Source of the DNA: Prorocentrum cordatum
Lineage: Eukaryota; Sar; Dinophyceae; Prorocentrales; Prorocentraceae
Assembly: GCA_963575745.1 (NCBI GenBank)
Contig: CAUYUJ010002734.1
Location: 1 to 64,000, forward strand
Reading direction: 5' to 3'
DNA: 64,000 bases
Numbering within the stretch: position 1 is the stretch's first letter; the number at the start of each line of letters is the position of its first letter. The notes under the pieces were generated by a model. It did no database searches. It saw only the letters and a list, made by a program, of their open reading frames with translations, and was not told the DNA's origin. Of the stretch, positions 30,430 to 42,415 are shown piece after piece. A program made the position numbers and the translations under genes.

Positions 30430-32310
30430 AGCTAGGGTCTCGTTTAGTTTTGGTAGGGTCCTGTTTAGTTTTCCGAGGGTCTTGTTTAGTTTTGCTAGGG
30501 TCCTGTTTAGTTGTCCCAGGGCCAGGATCCGGTTTATCTTGTCCGAGGATCTCGATTCGTTGTCCTAGGGTCCTGCTTATTTTTTCCTAGGATTTCGTTT
30601 AATTTTGGCAGGGTCCTGTTGGGTTTTCCTAGGGTCCCGTTTAGTTGCGCCAGGGTCATGTTTAGTTGTCCCGGGGTCTCGTTTAGTTTTGCGAGGGTCT
30701 TGTTGAATTTTCCAAGGGATCGTTTAGTTGTGCTAGGGTCCTGTTTCGTTGTCCTAGGGACTCGTTTAGTTTTGGCAGGGTCCTGTTTGGTTTTCCTCGG
30801 GTCTCGCTTAGGTTTGGCAGGGTCCTGCTTAGTCTTCCGAGGGTCTTGTTTAGTTTTGCCAGGGTCCTGTTTCAATTGCCTATGGTCTCGGTTAGTAGTG
30901 GTCGGGTCCTAATTCGTTTTCCTAGGGTTTCGTTTAATTTCGGCAAGGTGTTGTTTAGTTGTCCTAGGGTCTTGTTTAGTTTTGGTAAGGTCCTGCTTCG
31001 TTTTCCGAGGGTCTCGTTTAGTTTTGCTGGGGTCCTGTTTAGTGTTCCTAGGGTCTCGTTTGGTTTTGCCGGGGTCCTCTTTAGTTGTCTTCGGGTCTCG
31101 TTTAGTTTTGGCTGGGTCCTGTTTCGTTTTCCTAGGGTCTCGTTCAGTTTTGGCTGGGTACTGCTTAGTTCCCCTAGGGTCTCGCTTACTTGTGCCAGGG
31201 TCACTGTTTAGTTTTCCTAGGGTCTCGCTTAGTTTTGGCAGGGTCCTGTTTAGATTTCCGAGGGTCCCGTTTCGTTTTGGTAGGGTTCTGTTTAGTTTGC
31301 ACATGGTCTCGTTTGGTTTCGGCAGAGTCCTGCTGAGTTGTCCTAGGATCTTGTTTAGGTTTGCGAGGGTCCTGCTTAGTTCTCCTAGGGTCTCGTTTAG
31401 TTTTGGCAGGGTGCTGTTCAGTTTTCCGAGGGTCTCGTTTAGTTTTGCTAGGGTGTTCCTAGGGTCTCGTTTAGTTTTGGTAGGGTCCTGTTTAGTTGTC
31501 CTAGGTTCTCGTTTAGTTTCGGCAGGGTCCTGTTTAGTTGTCCTAGGGTCTCGTTTAGTTTTGCTAGGGTCTTGTTTAGTTTTCCTATAGGGTCTCGCTT
31601 GGGTTTGCTAGGGTCCTGCTTCGATTGGCTCTCGTTTAGTTGTCCGAGGGTCTTGTCTAGTTTTCCTAGGGTCTCGTTTAGTTGCCCTAGGGTCCTGTTC
31701 AGTTTTCTTGGGGTCTCGTTTAGTTTTGGTAGGGTTTTTTTTGTTTTCCCAGGGCCTCGTTTAGTTTTGCTTGGGTCCTGCTTAGTTTTCCTAGGGTCTC
31801 GTTTTGTTTTGCGAGGGTCTTGTTTAGTTTTCCGAAGGTCTCGTTTAGTTTTGGTAGGGTCATGTTTAATTTTCCTAGTTCATCGTTAAGTATTGGCAGG
31901 GTCATGTTTAGTTGTCCTAAGGTCTCGTTTAGTTTTGGTAGGGTCCCGTTTAGTTTTCCGAGGGTCTCGTGTACCTTTGCTAGAGTGCCGTTTAGTTTGT
32001 CTTGGGTCTTGTTTGGTTTTGTTTGGGTCCTGTTTAGTTTTCCTAGGATCTCGTTTAGTTTTGGTAGGGTCGTGTTCACTTTTCCTGGGGTATCGTGTAG
32101 TATTGCTCGGGTCCTGTTTAGTTTCGCTACGGTCTCGTTTGGTTTTGGTAGGGTCCTGTTTAGTTGTCCGAGGTTCTCGTTTAGTTTTGGTAAGGTCCGG
32201 TTTAATTTTCCTGGGGTCTCGTTTAGTTGTCCCAGGGTCCTGTTTAGTTTTCCTAGGGTCTTGTTTAGTTTTGCTAGGGTCCTGTTTAGTTTTCCCAGGG
32301 TCTCGTCTAG
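30430..32310. repeat. 42-bp minisatellite, second long array
   Basis: Same family as 23330-26650, about 1.9 kb, more diverged at its left end. Confidence 0.95.
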
Positions 32311-33090
32311 TATTCCTCAGCAGCATCGTCAGCGTCGTCCTCACCATCATCGTCATTTCCTAAGGTCTCATATGTATGTCACCGTCAGCATCGTCATCAC
32401 CATCATCACAACCATCGTCGCCATCATCGTCATCACCTTAATTTTCGTCATCATGCCTTCGGCAGGCCGGGGTAGAGCATTGGCGCCGTACTAAACACGA
32501 CCCAGGAGAAAACTAAACACGACCAAGGTCGGTGGTGATGATGGCGGCTACTACAGCACGGCTCACTTGACCATGGTCGGTGGTCGATGAGGGCGGCGGG
32601 AACGAAGCTGAGAATTGAGATGATGTCGGTGGTCATGATGACGATGGTCATGATGTCGGTGGTCATGATGTCAGGGGTCATGATGACGATGGTCATGGTG
32701 TCGGTGGTCATGATGTCGCTGATTGTGCTGATGCTATGGGTGGTCATGATGGCGCCTACTACGATGGCGGCGATGACGACGACGTCTTGTTCCGCTCGCA
32801 AGTGTCGCGGCGCCATCTGCCGCGACGGAGAAATTTGCCCAAGAAGGCGCACCAGAGGCAGCGGCACGCCAGAGGCAGGTGATTCGGCCACGCCAGAGGC
32901 CCAGGCAAGGCCTAGGTTCGGCCAGGAACGAGCAGCCATCAGTGCGAGCAGCAGCTGAGCCCCAGCGCGCAGTGGAAAAGGCGTGGTGGGCACCCTAGCG
33001 CCTTAGCAAGAGCAAGGACTGAATCAGTCACTCGCACCCGCGACCATAGAGAAAAAGGCCTGTACCGCCGCTCACTTACCGAACAGCTTC
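32310..33090. repeat. Cassette copy 3
   Basis: Matches copy 2 from the CATCGTCATCACCATC repeats through the CCTTAGCAAGAGCAAGGACT tail. The offset from copy 2 is about 2.68 kb, so 42-bp array plus cassette forms a larger duplicated unit. Confidence 0.85.
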
Positions 33091-33124
33091 AATCGCTCTC
33101 TCCCGCCAGAGGCAGGGCCTCCCA

Positions 33125-33991
33125 TCACTCGCGAGTTAACCTCGTCAGCATCCTTTCCGTTAACCTCGTCAGAATCTTCAGCGCCGACCTCGTCAGCATC
33201 CCTTCCAGGGCGATCTCGCGCTTGTCCTGGACCTCGGCCAATGGCGGCGCCCCCCGCCAGCGCCTGGTTGCTAGAGGGGCTGAATCGTACAAAACTGCGA
33301 ATTCAAAAAGATCGTGGGCTTCCCCATCTCGAGCCACGCGCTTCATACCAGATGACAGCCCCACCAAGCTAATCCAATTGCCATGGTGGGGACCAGGGAG
33401 CTTGGACAATGAGGGGCCGCGCTTCTCAGTCTGAGGGGCCACAAGGCATATGTCGAAACCGTCGGCGAGGACTGTGTCGCACACGTCTAGCGGGTTGGGG
33501 GTCAGCTGCATCTGGCAGGTCCGCCAAGAAGGGGCGACGATCGCAGCGCCAAACTGCGAGTCTTCGAAAAGAACGAGCATCTGCAATTCCATCTCGCAGG
33601 ATCTGTTCAATGGGTCGATCCCAGCGTCCTTGCCAGAGACGAGAAGGACGGCGATTACCTTCCCCGCCAGAAGTGAGGTTCGAAAAGGCACCATATCAAT
33701 ACCGTTCGCCGCTCGTACTCCAGCAGAAGCCAAGTCCAAAGCAACGGCAACGGGGGGATTCGCCGCGGTCGCCGGAATCACCGTTGCCGTCTTGAGCCAG
33801 GCCCCGCCGCGCAGGCCGAGCACGCACGAGGCGTTGGAACAGGCTTCCCACGCCCTGCGCCGCAGGCGCAAGCTGCCTGCCAGGTTCGCCCTCCAGGGGC
33901 GCGTCACCGCGAACGCCGCCGCGGCCACCCCGTCCGCGCTGAGGGCCTCGCGCGCGCTCCTGCGCGCGGCGCAGAAGCGCAGGGCGCCCAT
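33125..33991 (-). CDS. Possible hypothetical protein
   Basis: From ATG 33991 a 288-residue frame with protein-like composition: MGALRFCAARRSAREAL, VPFRTSLLAGKVIAVLLVSG, EMELQMLVLFEDSQFGAAIV, DVCDTVLADGFDICLVAP and ISLVGLSSGMKRVARDGEAH. The end is a short repeat (LTRSALKILTRLTERMLTRL) encoded by CCTCGTCAGCATC-type direct repeats. The frame is open upstream of the ATG, so a 5' exon is possible. I do not recognise a family. A longer frame on the opposite strand (33450-34583) has poorer composition and runs into a microsatellite. Confidence 0.35.
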   Translation of the reverse strand: MGALRFCAARRSAREALSADGVAAAAFAVTRPWRANLAGSLRLRRRAWEACSNASCVLGLRGGAWLKTATVIPATAANPPVAVALDLASAGVRAANGIDMVPFRTSLLAGKVIAVLLVSGKDAGIDPLNRSCEMELQMLVLFEDSQFGAAIVAPSWRTCQMQLTPNPLDVCDTVLADGFDICLVAPQTEKRGPSLSKLPGPHHGNWISLVGLSSGMKRVARDGEAHDLFEFAVLYDSAPLATRRWRGAPPLAEVQDKREIALEGMLTRSALKILTRLTERMLTRLTRE

Positions 33992-34204
33992 CGAGGACAG
34001 CTCATCCAGCCGCGCGCCGAGGAAGGCCTGCGTCGCGGGAGCGGCCGGCCCCGCGCGCACGGCCCGCGGCGTCTCGGTCGAGGGGGGGGGCGCGCCAGAG
34101 GCAGCGGCTGAGGCTCAGAGTCTTCGCCGGGGCTGGGAGGCAGCGGCTGAGGCTCAGAGGCTCGCTTGGGCCGATGAGGCTGCGATGACGCGCGGGGCCT
34201 TCCT

Positions 34205-34510
34205 ATGGCGCCATCTTGGGGGGTCGGGGAGTCAGGGGGTCGGGGAATCGGGGAGTCAGCGAGTCGGAGACGGGGAGCGGAGTCGGATAATCGGGGAGTC
34301 GCGGAGTCGGGAAGTCGGGGAGTCGGGGGGTCGGGGAATCGGGGAGTCGGAGAGTCGTCGGAGAGTCCGGGAGTTGTCGGGAAGTCGGAATCAGGGAGTC
34401 GGGGGGTCGGGAAGTCGGTCGGGGAGTCGGGGGGTCGGGGAGTCGGGGAGTCGGAGAGTCGGGGAGTCGTCGGGAAGTCGTCGGGGAGTCGGAGAGTCGT
34501 CGGGGACGAT
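34205..34510. repeat. GGGGAGTCGG decanucleotide repeat
   Basis: About 300 bp of 8-10 bp units (GGGGAGTCGG, GGGAAGTCGG, GAGAGTCGTCG). Confidence 0.9.
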
Positions 34511-35575
34511 GTCGAGACGAGATCGTGACTGGCGAGACCTGCGGCGATGGCAGCAGCGGCGGGGGCCCGCATCGCCGAACTGAGAATTCCGCGCATGGAC
34601 GTCACGCGCGGCAAAAAGACAGTCAAACATCTTCTGCGAGAACTCACCCCTCAGAGCCGATGCCACTAGGCCCCTCTCGGAAGCGAGTGCTCGAGAGATC
34701 ACTCGCGTGGCAAGGGGGGCGCGCCAGAGGCAGTGTGTCGCCTGCTCTTCGTCACCCTCGCCAGAGTGTCGCAGGAACAGCAGCAGGAGAAGCTCGAGGT
34801 GGCGGAGCAGCAGCAGTGCCAGCAGCTGGCAGCAGCGCCAGAGCATGAGCGTTCCTGTTTTTTTCCCGCGGCACGCTGCGCGCCAGCGGCGCGGAGAGCA
34901 CCCAGTACGGGGCCCTAGTCTGGACAACCCTGCGCCAAGCGAAAACAAATCGCCAGAGGCAGCCTGCAAGCCATTGCTGTGTGACAGAAAAGATATCAGC
35001 GCCAGAGGCAGCCTGGATCAGTGCTCTTCATCTTCAGGCTGCCTTTCGCTGGATCAGTGAGCTGGCAGCCTGGGTCAGTCGACGACCCCCGTGCGGTTCT
35101 TCATCTTCTTGCTGCGTGGCTCTTCGGGAGCCGTCTCCTCGTCGTCGCAGTGGCCCCCCCGCCCGCGCCAGAGGCAGCGTTCCCCGCGCCGGAGGCAGCT
35201 GGAAGCTTTTCCCCCCCTCCGCCAACCTTCGCAGCACAAGCGGCACGCTGAGTTGCCAATACTTCTTCTTCTGCTTCTCAGTGGGTAGCAGCTTTCGATG
35301 TCGCTCTCGTAAGGTCGTCGCTGCCACGATCTGCAAGAACTGTCCAGGGTGCCCCCAGATTCGTTGAAGACGCCGGATCCTGAACCGGCTCTCCACGATC
35401 CAGTACCAGCGCTCAGCCGCAGGCCGCAGCCTGCGAGCACGCGCCAGAGGCAGCGAGACGCCTGGAGAGTCTGAGTCCGCCTCTGACTCGGACTCTCCAA
35501 CCATCTGAACCCGCGCCAAAGGCAGCGACACCACGCTCGCGGTTTGGGAGGAGCGCGAAAAGCGATCTACTCGCG
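34511..35575. other. Motif-rich region, no firm gene
   Basis: CGCCAGAGGCAG-type motifs at about 34722, 34950, 34999, 35165, 35185, 35440 and 35510 (the last reading CGCCAAAGGCAG). Between 34540 and 34720 the minus strand reads ISRALASERGLVASALRGEF and QKMFDCLFAARDVHARN, which resembles a coding exon, but no start, stop or splice site can be fixed. Confidence 0.4.
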
Positions 35576-35589
35576 TCCGAGCCGAAACC

Positions 35590-35710
35590 GCTGTGGATGA
35601 TGATGATGATGAGGATGGTGATGATGATGGTGATGACGATGATGCTGATGATGGTGATGATGATGGTGATGACGATGATGCCGATGCTGGTCAGCGATGC
35701 TGGTCATGAT
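35590..35710. repeat. GATGAT microsatellite
   Basis: (GATGATGAT)n with GGTGATGA and GACGATGAT variants. It marks the boundary with the nested-element region. Confidence 0.9.
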
Positions 35711-35762
35711 GAGCGGCGCCGCAGATCCTTAATATGATGCCCCCCCGCGGTGGACCAGTCAG

Positions 35763-35953
35763 TAGAGAAAGTTTTACTATCAAAAAATTAGCGGGAACCG
35801 ACGTCCGATTGTCCCCGAAAAATGCAAATTTGACGTTTTTCTAGAAATGCTCCGAGAAGCTGTCTGCTCCGATTCTGAGCACTTCTATGCATGCAAAGAG
35901 CTCTACGAGGTTCCCGGCGGTGACCAGGTTGACGATTCGCCGCCAGCGCCAGG
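35763..35953 (+). mobile_element. Family C element, truncated
   Basis: First piece of the nested-element region. Convention used here: the hairpin end is taken as the 3' end, so elements that begin with CTGGG-hairpin on the given strand are scored minus. This copy runs the other way and ends TTCGCCGCCAGCGCCAG at 35953. The left half is missing. Confidence 0.7.
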
Positions 35954-36051
35954 CTAAAACCCTATAGCTCTCAGAGAGCTCTCCGGGAAACCAGCTGCAC
36001 CCCGCGCCGGACTTCCTCTAGCTCATCGATGCCGAAGAGCTCTACGAGGTA

Positions 36052-36329
36052 CTTGGTAACGTCCCAAACCCGGAGAGCAAAGAGGCACTCACACTGGAAA
36101 GCTTACCTGCAGAGCTCTGGAGAGCTCTCTGGAAGCTCTTCTGAAGCGTGCCTGCGCGCGTGCAGGCACGCGTGAACGCGTGCTGGAAGCGCTCCGGGAC
36201 CCGCTACGAACTCAAACAACCTGCGGAGATTCTGGAGCGGCGAAGATGCCTAGATGGGCTGCTGGCAGGCACCACCACGGTCCGGCTTCTAATCTAAAAC
36301 CCTATAGCTCTCAGAGAGCTCTCCGGGAA
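36052..36329 (-). mobile_element. Family D element (278 bp)
   Basis: Starts CTTGGTAACGTCCCAAA after an A and ends GCTCTCCGGGAA. Subterminal inverted repeats are CCCGGAGAGC and GCTCTCCGGG. The body holds long GC-rich palindromes (GCGTGCCTGCGCGCGTGCAG). A diverged partial copy lies at 36389-36660. Confidence 0.75.
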
Positions 36330-36748
36330 TAGCTGCGCCCCGCGCCGGAATCGTCTAGCTCATCGATGCCGAAGAGCTCTACGAGGTAAGAGGCACTCAC
36401 GACGGAAAGCTTTTCCTGGCGCGCTCCTGGAAGCTCTCCTAATGCGCTTCTGAAGCGCTGCCAGGCACGCTTCCGCGCGTGCCTGCGCGCGCGCAAGCGC
36501 GCGTGAACGCTTGCCGGAAGCGCTCCTGGACCAGCTGCCGGGAGAAACAAGCCCCTGCGGGGATTTGGGAGCGCCGTCAAGGAGCTGCTGGCAGGCGCCA
36601 CCACCGTCCGGTTTCTAATCAAAAAACCCTATAGCTCTCAGAGAGATCTACGAGATACTCGGTAGCGTCCATTGGTAGCGCCCAAAACCTGGGGGGCGCG
36701 GAGGCACTTGGTAGCGTCCAAAACCCGGATAGCAAAGAGGCGCTTGCA
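36330..36748. mobile_element. Element remnants (B/C right end, partial D)
   Basis: 36330-36388 is a family B/C terminal piece ending GAGCTCTACGAGGTA. 36389-36660 is a truncated family D. The rest holds two partial CTTGGTAGCGTCC starts. Confidence 0.6.
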
Positions 36749-37085
36749 CTGGGAGCCGGCGGTTAACCGTCAACCAGGTTACCGCCGGGAGCCTCGTAGA
36801 GCTCTTTTCTCGCGCGGCGCTGCTCCGCACACATGGGGGGCTTCATCAAGCATTAGCTGGAAAACTCGAACAAAACATTTGTTGGTTTATATCGAACGTC
36901 GGTTTCTTCAAATGTTTTGATAGTAATACTGCAGCTACAGACCTGAGAATTTCACTGGCACGCGCGGCGTAACCCACTACAGGTGCGATAAATACTGGCT
37001 CTTGAAACGAATGTTCAAATGTCTCACAATGTTCGCCCAACCGGCCCAAAGTTCCCACGTTGTCCGTCGGGGCCGGCTTGGCCAA
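36749..37085 (-). mobile_element. Family B element, interrupted
   Basis: Begins CTGGGAGCCGGCGG after A. The hairpin is followed by CCTCGTAGAGCTC. It stops at GGCCAA, where the next element enters. Confidence 0.7.
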
Positions 37086-38618
37086 CTGGGCGCCGGCGGT
37101 AAACCGTCAACCTTGGTTGCCGCGGGGGGACTCGTAGAGCTTCCTTGCCATAGACCATGTCTAAAGAATAAGCAGAGTACGAATAGTTGTTCAGCCCGAG
37201 CGCTAATAGCCGATTGATTGCAGCCGTCTAGATACATTCAACAAGCGCCTCTGATGATTTCCCTCCGACTGCGCGGAACAGCCCTGTAGCGCATCTGCAG
37301 CGAGTTGACCAAGAAAAGCAATACCGTCTCCAAGAAATTAGCAGAGTACGAATAGTTGTTCAGCCCGAGCGCTGATAGAATACTGATTACAGGGGTCTAG
37401 ATACTATCAAATAGCGCGCCTCAGGATTGTCTTCCGATTGCTATGCCTGAGAGTTCGGGAGCTCATCTGCAGCTCGAGTTTAATCAGAGAAACCATTCCA
37501 TCACGAGGAAAAACAGGAAATATGACTAGTTGTTCAGCTTCTGTATTGAGAACAGACCGAATCCAAGCGTCTAGATACTTCAGACTAGCGCGTCTGATAA
37601 TCCCCTCCCGATTTCTGTGCCAAAGAGCTCTGAAGCTTAGATGCAGCTCGACTTCAGTCAAGGAACTCACCATCATCTCGAACAGAATCGGTAGCATACG
37701 AATAGTTGTTCGGACCTAGCTCGAGTAGCAGACCGAGTTCGGACCTCTAGATGCTTCGGACGAGCGCGCCTGATGATTCTGGATCGAGTACGTGTGCGTA
37801 TCAGCTCTGTAGCTCCCCTAAAGCTCGAGTTGAATACAGCAAACCGACAACAGCTGTAAATACAAATCGTACAATACGAATAGTTCTAGGGGCGTAGCTC
37901 GAGTAGTAGACCGAGTTCAGATCTCTAGAAGTTTCGGACGAACGCGCATAATGATTCTGAATCGATTACGTGGGCGTAACAGCTCTGTAGCTCTCCTACA
38001 GTTCGAGTTAAGCACAGAAAACCGACAGCGCCTGTCAACAAATTTCGTAGAATACGAATAGTTTCGCGGACCTAGCTCGAGTCGTGGACCGAGTTCAGAC
38101 CTCGAGATGCTTGGGGCGAACGCGTCTGATGATTCTGAATCGATTACGTGGCGCACCAGCTCTGTATCTCTCCTACAGCTCTAGTGAAGTACCGAAAGTC
38201 GACAGCATCTGTCAAGAAAACCGGTAGAATACGCATAGGTGCGCGGACCTAGCTCGAGTAGCAGACTGAGTCCAGACCTCTAGATGCTTCAGATCAACGC
38301 GCCTGATGATTCTGGATCGGTTTCTGTGCGTGCCAGCTCTGTAGCTCTCCTGAATCTCGAGTTAAGTACAGAAAACCGTCAACGCGTGTCAAGATGACTC
38401 GAAACGGCCGATCCCGCCCGGACGCTTTTTGGCAGTAGTAAGTACCCGATCGAGCTGAGATTAAGACGGCGAGCGGGAATGAGATCGAATCTCACGGGAA
38501 AACATACTAGAGCTCTAACGAATGGTTGAATTTCGAGAACATAATTTTCAACCGAGCAAAAGTCACCAAAAGGTCCGTCGATATTTTTCTTGCCAACTAG
38601 CTCTCCAGCGCGACGGAA
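37086..38618 (-). mobile_element. Family A element with 177-bp tandem body
   Basis: Hairpin start (CCGGCGGTAA pairing with TTACCGCCGC-type arm), GACTCGTAGAGCTTCC, then about seven 177-bp monomers (landmark CCTAGCTCGAGTAGCAGACC), then a unique tail from GGCCGATCCCGCC to CTCTCCAGCGCGACGGAA, where the next A element enters. No open frame looks coding. Confidence 0.8.
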
Positions 38619-40433
38619 CTGGGCGCCGGCGGTAAACCGTCAACCTTGGTTACCGCCGCTAACTCGTAGAGTTTCCTTGCCATATAGCATCTCTAAATAA
38701 TCAGCAGAGTACGAATAGTTGTTCAGCCCAAGCGCTAATAGCAGACTGATTGCAGCCGTCTAGATACATTCAACTAGCGCCTCTGATGACTTCCTTCCAA
38801 TTGCTGTGCAGAACAGCCCTGTAGCTCATCTGCAGCGCAAGTTGACCAAGAAAACCAATACCGTCTCAAAGAAATTAGCAAAGTACGAATAGTTGTCCAG
38901 CCCCAGCGCTGATAGAAAACTGATTTCAGGGGTCTAGATACTATCAAATAGCGCGCCTCATGATTGTCTTTCGATTGCTGTGCCTAAGAGCTCGGGAGCT
39001 CATCTGCAGCTCGAGCTTAGTCAGAGAAACCATTCCATCAATAGGAAAAAAAACAGAATATGAATAGTTGCTTGGCTTCTGTATTGAGAACAGACCGAAT
39101 CCGAGCGTCTAGATACTTCAGACTAGCGCGTCTGGTAATTCCCTCCCGATCTCTCTGCCAGAGAGCTCGGAAGCTTAGGTGAGCTCGATTTCAGTCAAGG
39201 AACTCGCCATCATGTCGAAAATAATCGGTAGAATACGAATAGTTTTGCGGAACTAGCTCGAGTAGCAGACCGGAGTCGGACCTCTAGATGCTTCGGGCGA
39301 GCGCGCCTGATGATTCTGAATCGAGTACGTGTGCGTATTAGCTCTGCAGCTCTCCTACAGCTCGAGTGAAGTGCAGAAAACCGACAACAGCTGTAAAGAA
39401 AATTCGTACACTACGAATAGTTTTACGGACCTAGCTCGAGTAGTGGACCGAGTTCTGACTTCTAGATGCTCCAGACGAGCGCGCATGGTGATTCTGAGTC
39501 GATTACGTGGGCGTACAATTTATGTATCTCTCCTACAGTTCGAGAGTTAAGTACAGAAAACCGAGAGCATCTGTCAACAAATTTCGTAGAATACGAATAG
39601 TTTCGCGAACCTAGCTCGAGTAGTGGGCCGAGTTCAGACCTCTAGATGCTCGAGACGAACGCGTATGATGATTCTGAATCGATTACGTGGGCGCACCAGC
39701 TCTGTAGCGCTCCTACAGCTCGAGGTAAGTACAGAAAATCGACAGCATCTGTCGAGAAAATCGGTACAATTCGAATAGCTTCGCGGAACTAGCTCGAGTA
39801 GCAGACTGAGTTCAGACCGCTAGATGCTTGAGAAGAACGCGCCTGATGGTTCTGAATCGGTTTCTGTGCGTGCCAGCTCTGTAGCTCTTCTAAATCTCGA
39901 GTTAAGTATTGAAAACCGACAGCACCTGTCAAGATGACTCGAAACGGCCGATCCCGCCGGGATGCTTTTTGGCAGTAATAGCTACCCGATCGAGCTGAGA
40001 TTGAGACGGCAAGCGGGAGTAAGATCGAATATCACAGGAAAAAATGCTAGAGCTCTAACGAATGGTTGAATTTCGAGAGCATAATTTTCAACCGAGCAAA
40101 AGTCACCAAAAGGTCCGTCGACATTTTTCTTGCCAACTAGCCCTCCAGCGCCCCGGAACTGGCGCCAGCGGTGAACCGTCAACCTGGTCACCGCCGGGGA
40201 CCTCGTAGAGCTCCTTGCACGCGTAGGAGTGCTCCGAATCGAAGCAGAGAGCTTCTCGGAGCATTTCTGGGCAAACGTCAAAATTGCATTTTTTGGTGTC
40301 GACCTGATGTCGCTGCCTCCAAAGATTTCCATAGTTAAACTCTCTCTAGACAGCCGATTCTTTCTCATGATGAAAATTAAACACTCATGCTGGGCGTAAA
40401 CATCTGATTTCTCAAACTGAATTGTTAAATATA

Positions 40434-42415
40434 CTGGGCGCCGGCGGTGAACCGTCGACCTTGGTTCCCGCCGGGGGACTCGTAGAGCTTCCTTGCCATA
40501 TACCATCTCTAAAGAATGAGCAGAGTACGAATAGTTGTTCAGCCCGAGCGCTAATAGCAGACTGATTGCAGCCGTCTAGATACATTCAACTAGCGCCTCT
40601 GACGATTGCCTTCCAATTGCTGTGCAGAACAGCCCTGTGCCTCATCTGCAGCGCGAGTTAGACCGAGAAAACCAATACCGTCTCCAAGAACTTTGCAGAG
40701 TACGAATAGTTGTTCAGCCCGAGCGCTCATAGAAGACTGATTTCAGGGGTCTAGACACTATCAAATAGCGCGCCTCATACCTCGTGGAGCTCTTCGGCAT
40801 CGATGAGCTAGAGGAAGTCCGCCGCGGGGTGGAGCTAGTTGGCCCGCCCGGCCCGGGCAGACAATGTGGTAACTTTTGGTCGGTTTTGCTAAGATTTGAA
40901 AGATATTCAACCATTCATTTTCAGAAAGCCGATTTTTGCGCTAAGCATGCGCATATAAGCTTTGTTCCCAGAGCAGCTCAGCTCAGCCGAGGGAGTTTTA
41001 CTATCGGTTCACTTCCGGGAACCGACCTTATATTAATAACAAAAGAATCGAACATTAAGATATTGAGACAATCTTCATTTTAGTTCTCTCCCTCGGTTCT
41101 GAGCACTCTTACGCCTGCAAGGAGCTCTACGAGGTTCCTGGCAGTGACCAGGTTGACGGTTCACCGCCGGCGCCAGTGATTGTCTTCCGATTGCTCTGCC
41201 TAAGAGCTCGGGAGCTCATCTGCAGCTCGAGCTTAGTCATAAAAACCACTCCATCACCAGTAAATAAAACAGATTATGAATAGTTGTTTGGCTTCTGTGC
41301 TGGGAACAGACCGAATCCAAGCGTATGGATACTTCAGAAGCACGTGTGATATTTCCTCCCGATTTCTGTGCCAAAGAGCTCTGAAGCTTAGATGCAGCTC
41401 GACTTTAGTCAAGGAGCTCACCATCATCTCGGACAAATTAGTAGAATACGAGTAGTTTCGCGAACCCAGCTCGAGTAGCAGACCGTGTTCGGACCTCTAG
41501 ATGCTTCAGACGAACGCGCCTGATGATTCTGAATCGAGTACGTGTGCGTATCAGCCCTGTAGCTCTCCTACAGCTCGAGTTAAGTACAGAAAACCGACAA
41601 CAGCTGTCAAGAACATTCGTACAATACGAACAGTTTTGCGGACCTAGCTCGAGTACTGGACCGAGTTCAGACTTTTAGATGCTTCAGGCGAACGCGCGTG
41701 ATGATTCTGAACCGATTACGTGGGCGTACAAGCTATGTAGCTCTCCTAATGTTCGAGTTAAGTACAGAAAACCGAGAGCACCTGTCAACAAATTTCGTGA
41801 AAACGAATAGCTTCGAGGACCCAGCTCGGTAAGTGGACCGAGTTCAACCTTCAAGATGCTTGAGACGAGCGCGTGTGATGATTCTGAATCGATTACGTGG
41901 GCACATCAGCCCTGTAGCTCTCCTACAGCTCGAGTTAGGCACCGAAAATCGACAGCATCTGTCAAGAAAAATTGTATAATACGAATAGTTTCGCGGACCT
42001 AGCTCGAGTAGCAGACTGAGTTCAGACCTCTAGATGCTTCAGATGAGCGCGCCTGATGATTCTGAATCGGTTTCTGTGAGTACCAGCTCTGTAGCTCTCC
42101 TACAGCTCGAGTTAAGTGCAGAACACCGACAGCGCCTGTCAAGATGACTCGGAACGGCCGATCCCGCCGCGATGCTTTTTGGCAGTAATAGATACCCGAT
42201 CGAGCTGATATTACGACAGCGAGCAGGAATAATATCAAATATGGTCAGAAAAAATACTAGAGCTCTAACGAATTCTTGAATTTCGAGAACATAATTTTGA
42301 ACCGAGCAAAAGTCACCAAAAGGACTATCGAGATTTTTCTTGCCAACTAGCTCTCCAGCGCGTTCGAATTATTCTTCAGCTTCGAGTAACTAGCTAAGGG
42401 AAGCTCTACGAGTTA
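40434..42415 (-). mobile_element. Family A element, complete
   Basis: Starts CTGGGCGCCGGCGG and ends GGAAGCTCTACGAGTTA, with flanking A and T. It contains the 399-bp reversed C element; without it the length is about 1.58 kb. Confidence 0.85.
40778..41176 (+). mobile_element. Family C element, complete, reversed (399 bp)
   Basis: Runs from TACCTCGTGGAGCTC to CACCGCCGGCGCCAG. It interrupts a 177-bp monomer between CGCGCCTCA and TGATTGTC. The uninterrupted site is present at 38951, so insertion was between A and T without target duplication. Confidence 0.9.

Noticed and set aside
33450-34583. 377-residue plus-strand frame
   Set aside because: Its end runs through the GGGGAGTCGG microsatellite. 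The opposite-strand frame has better protein composition.
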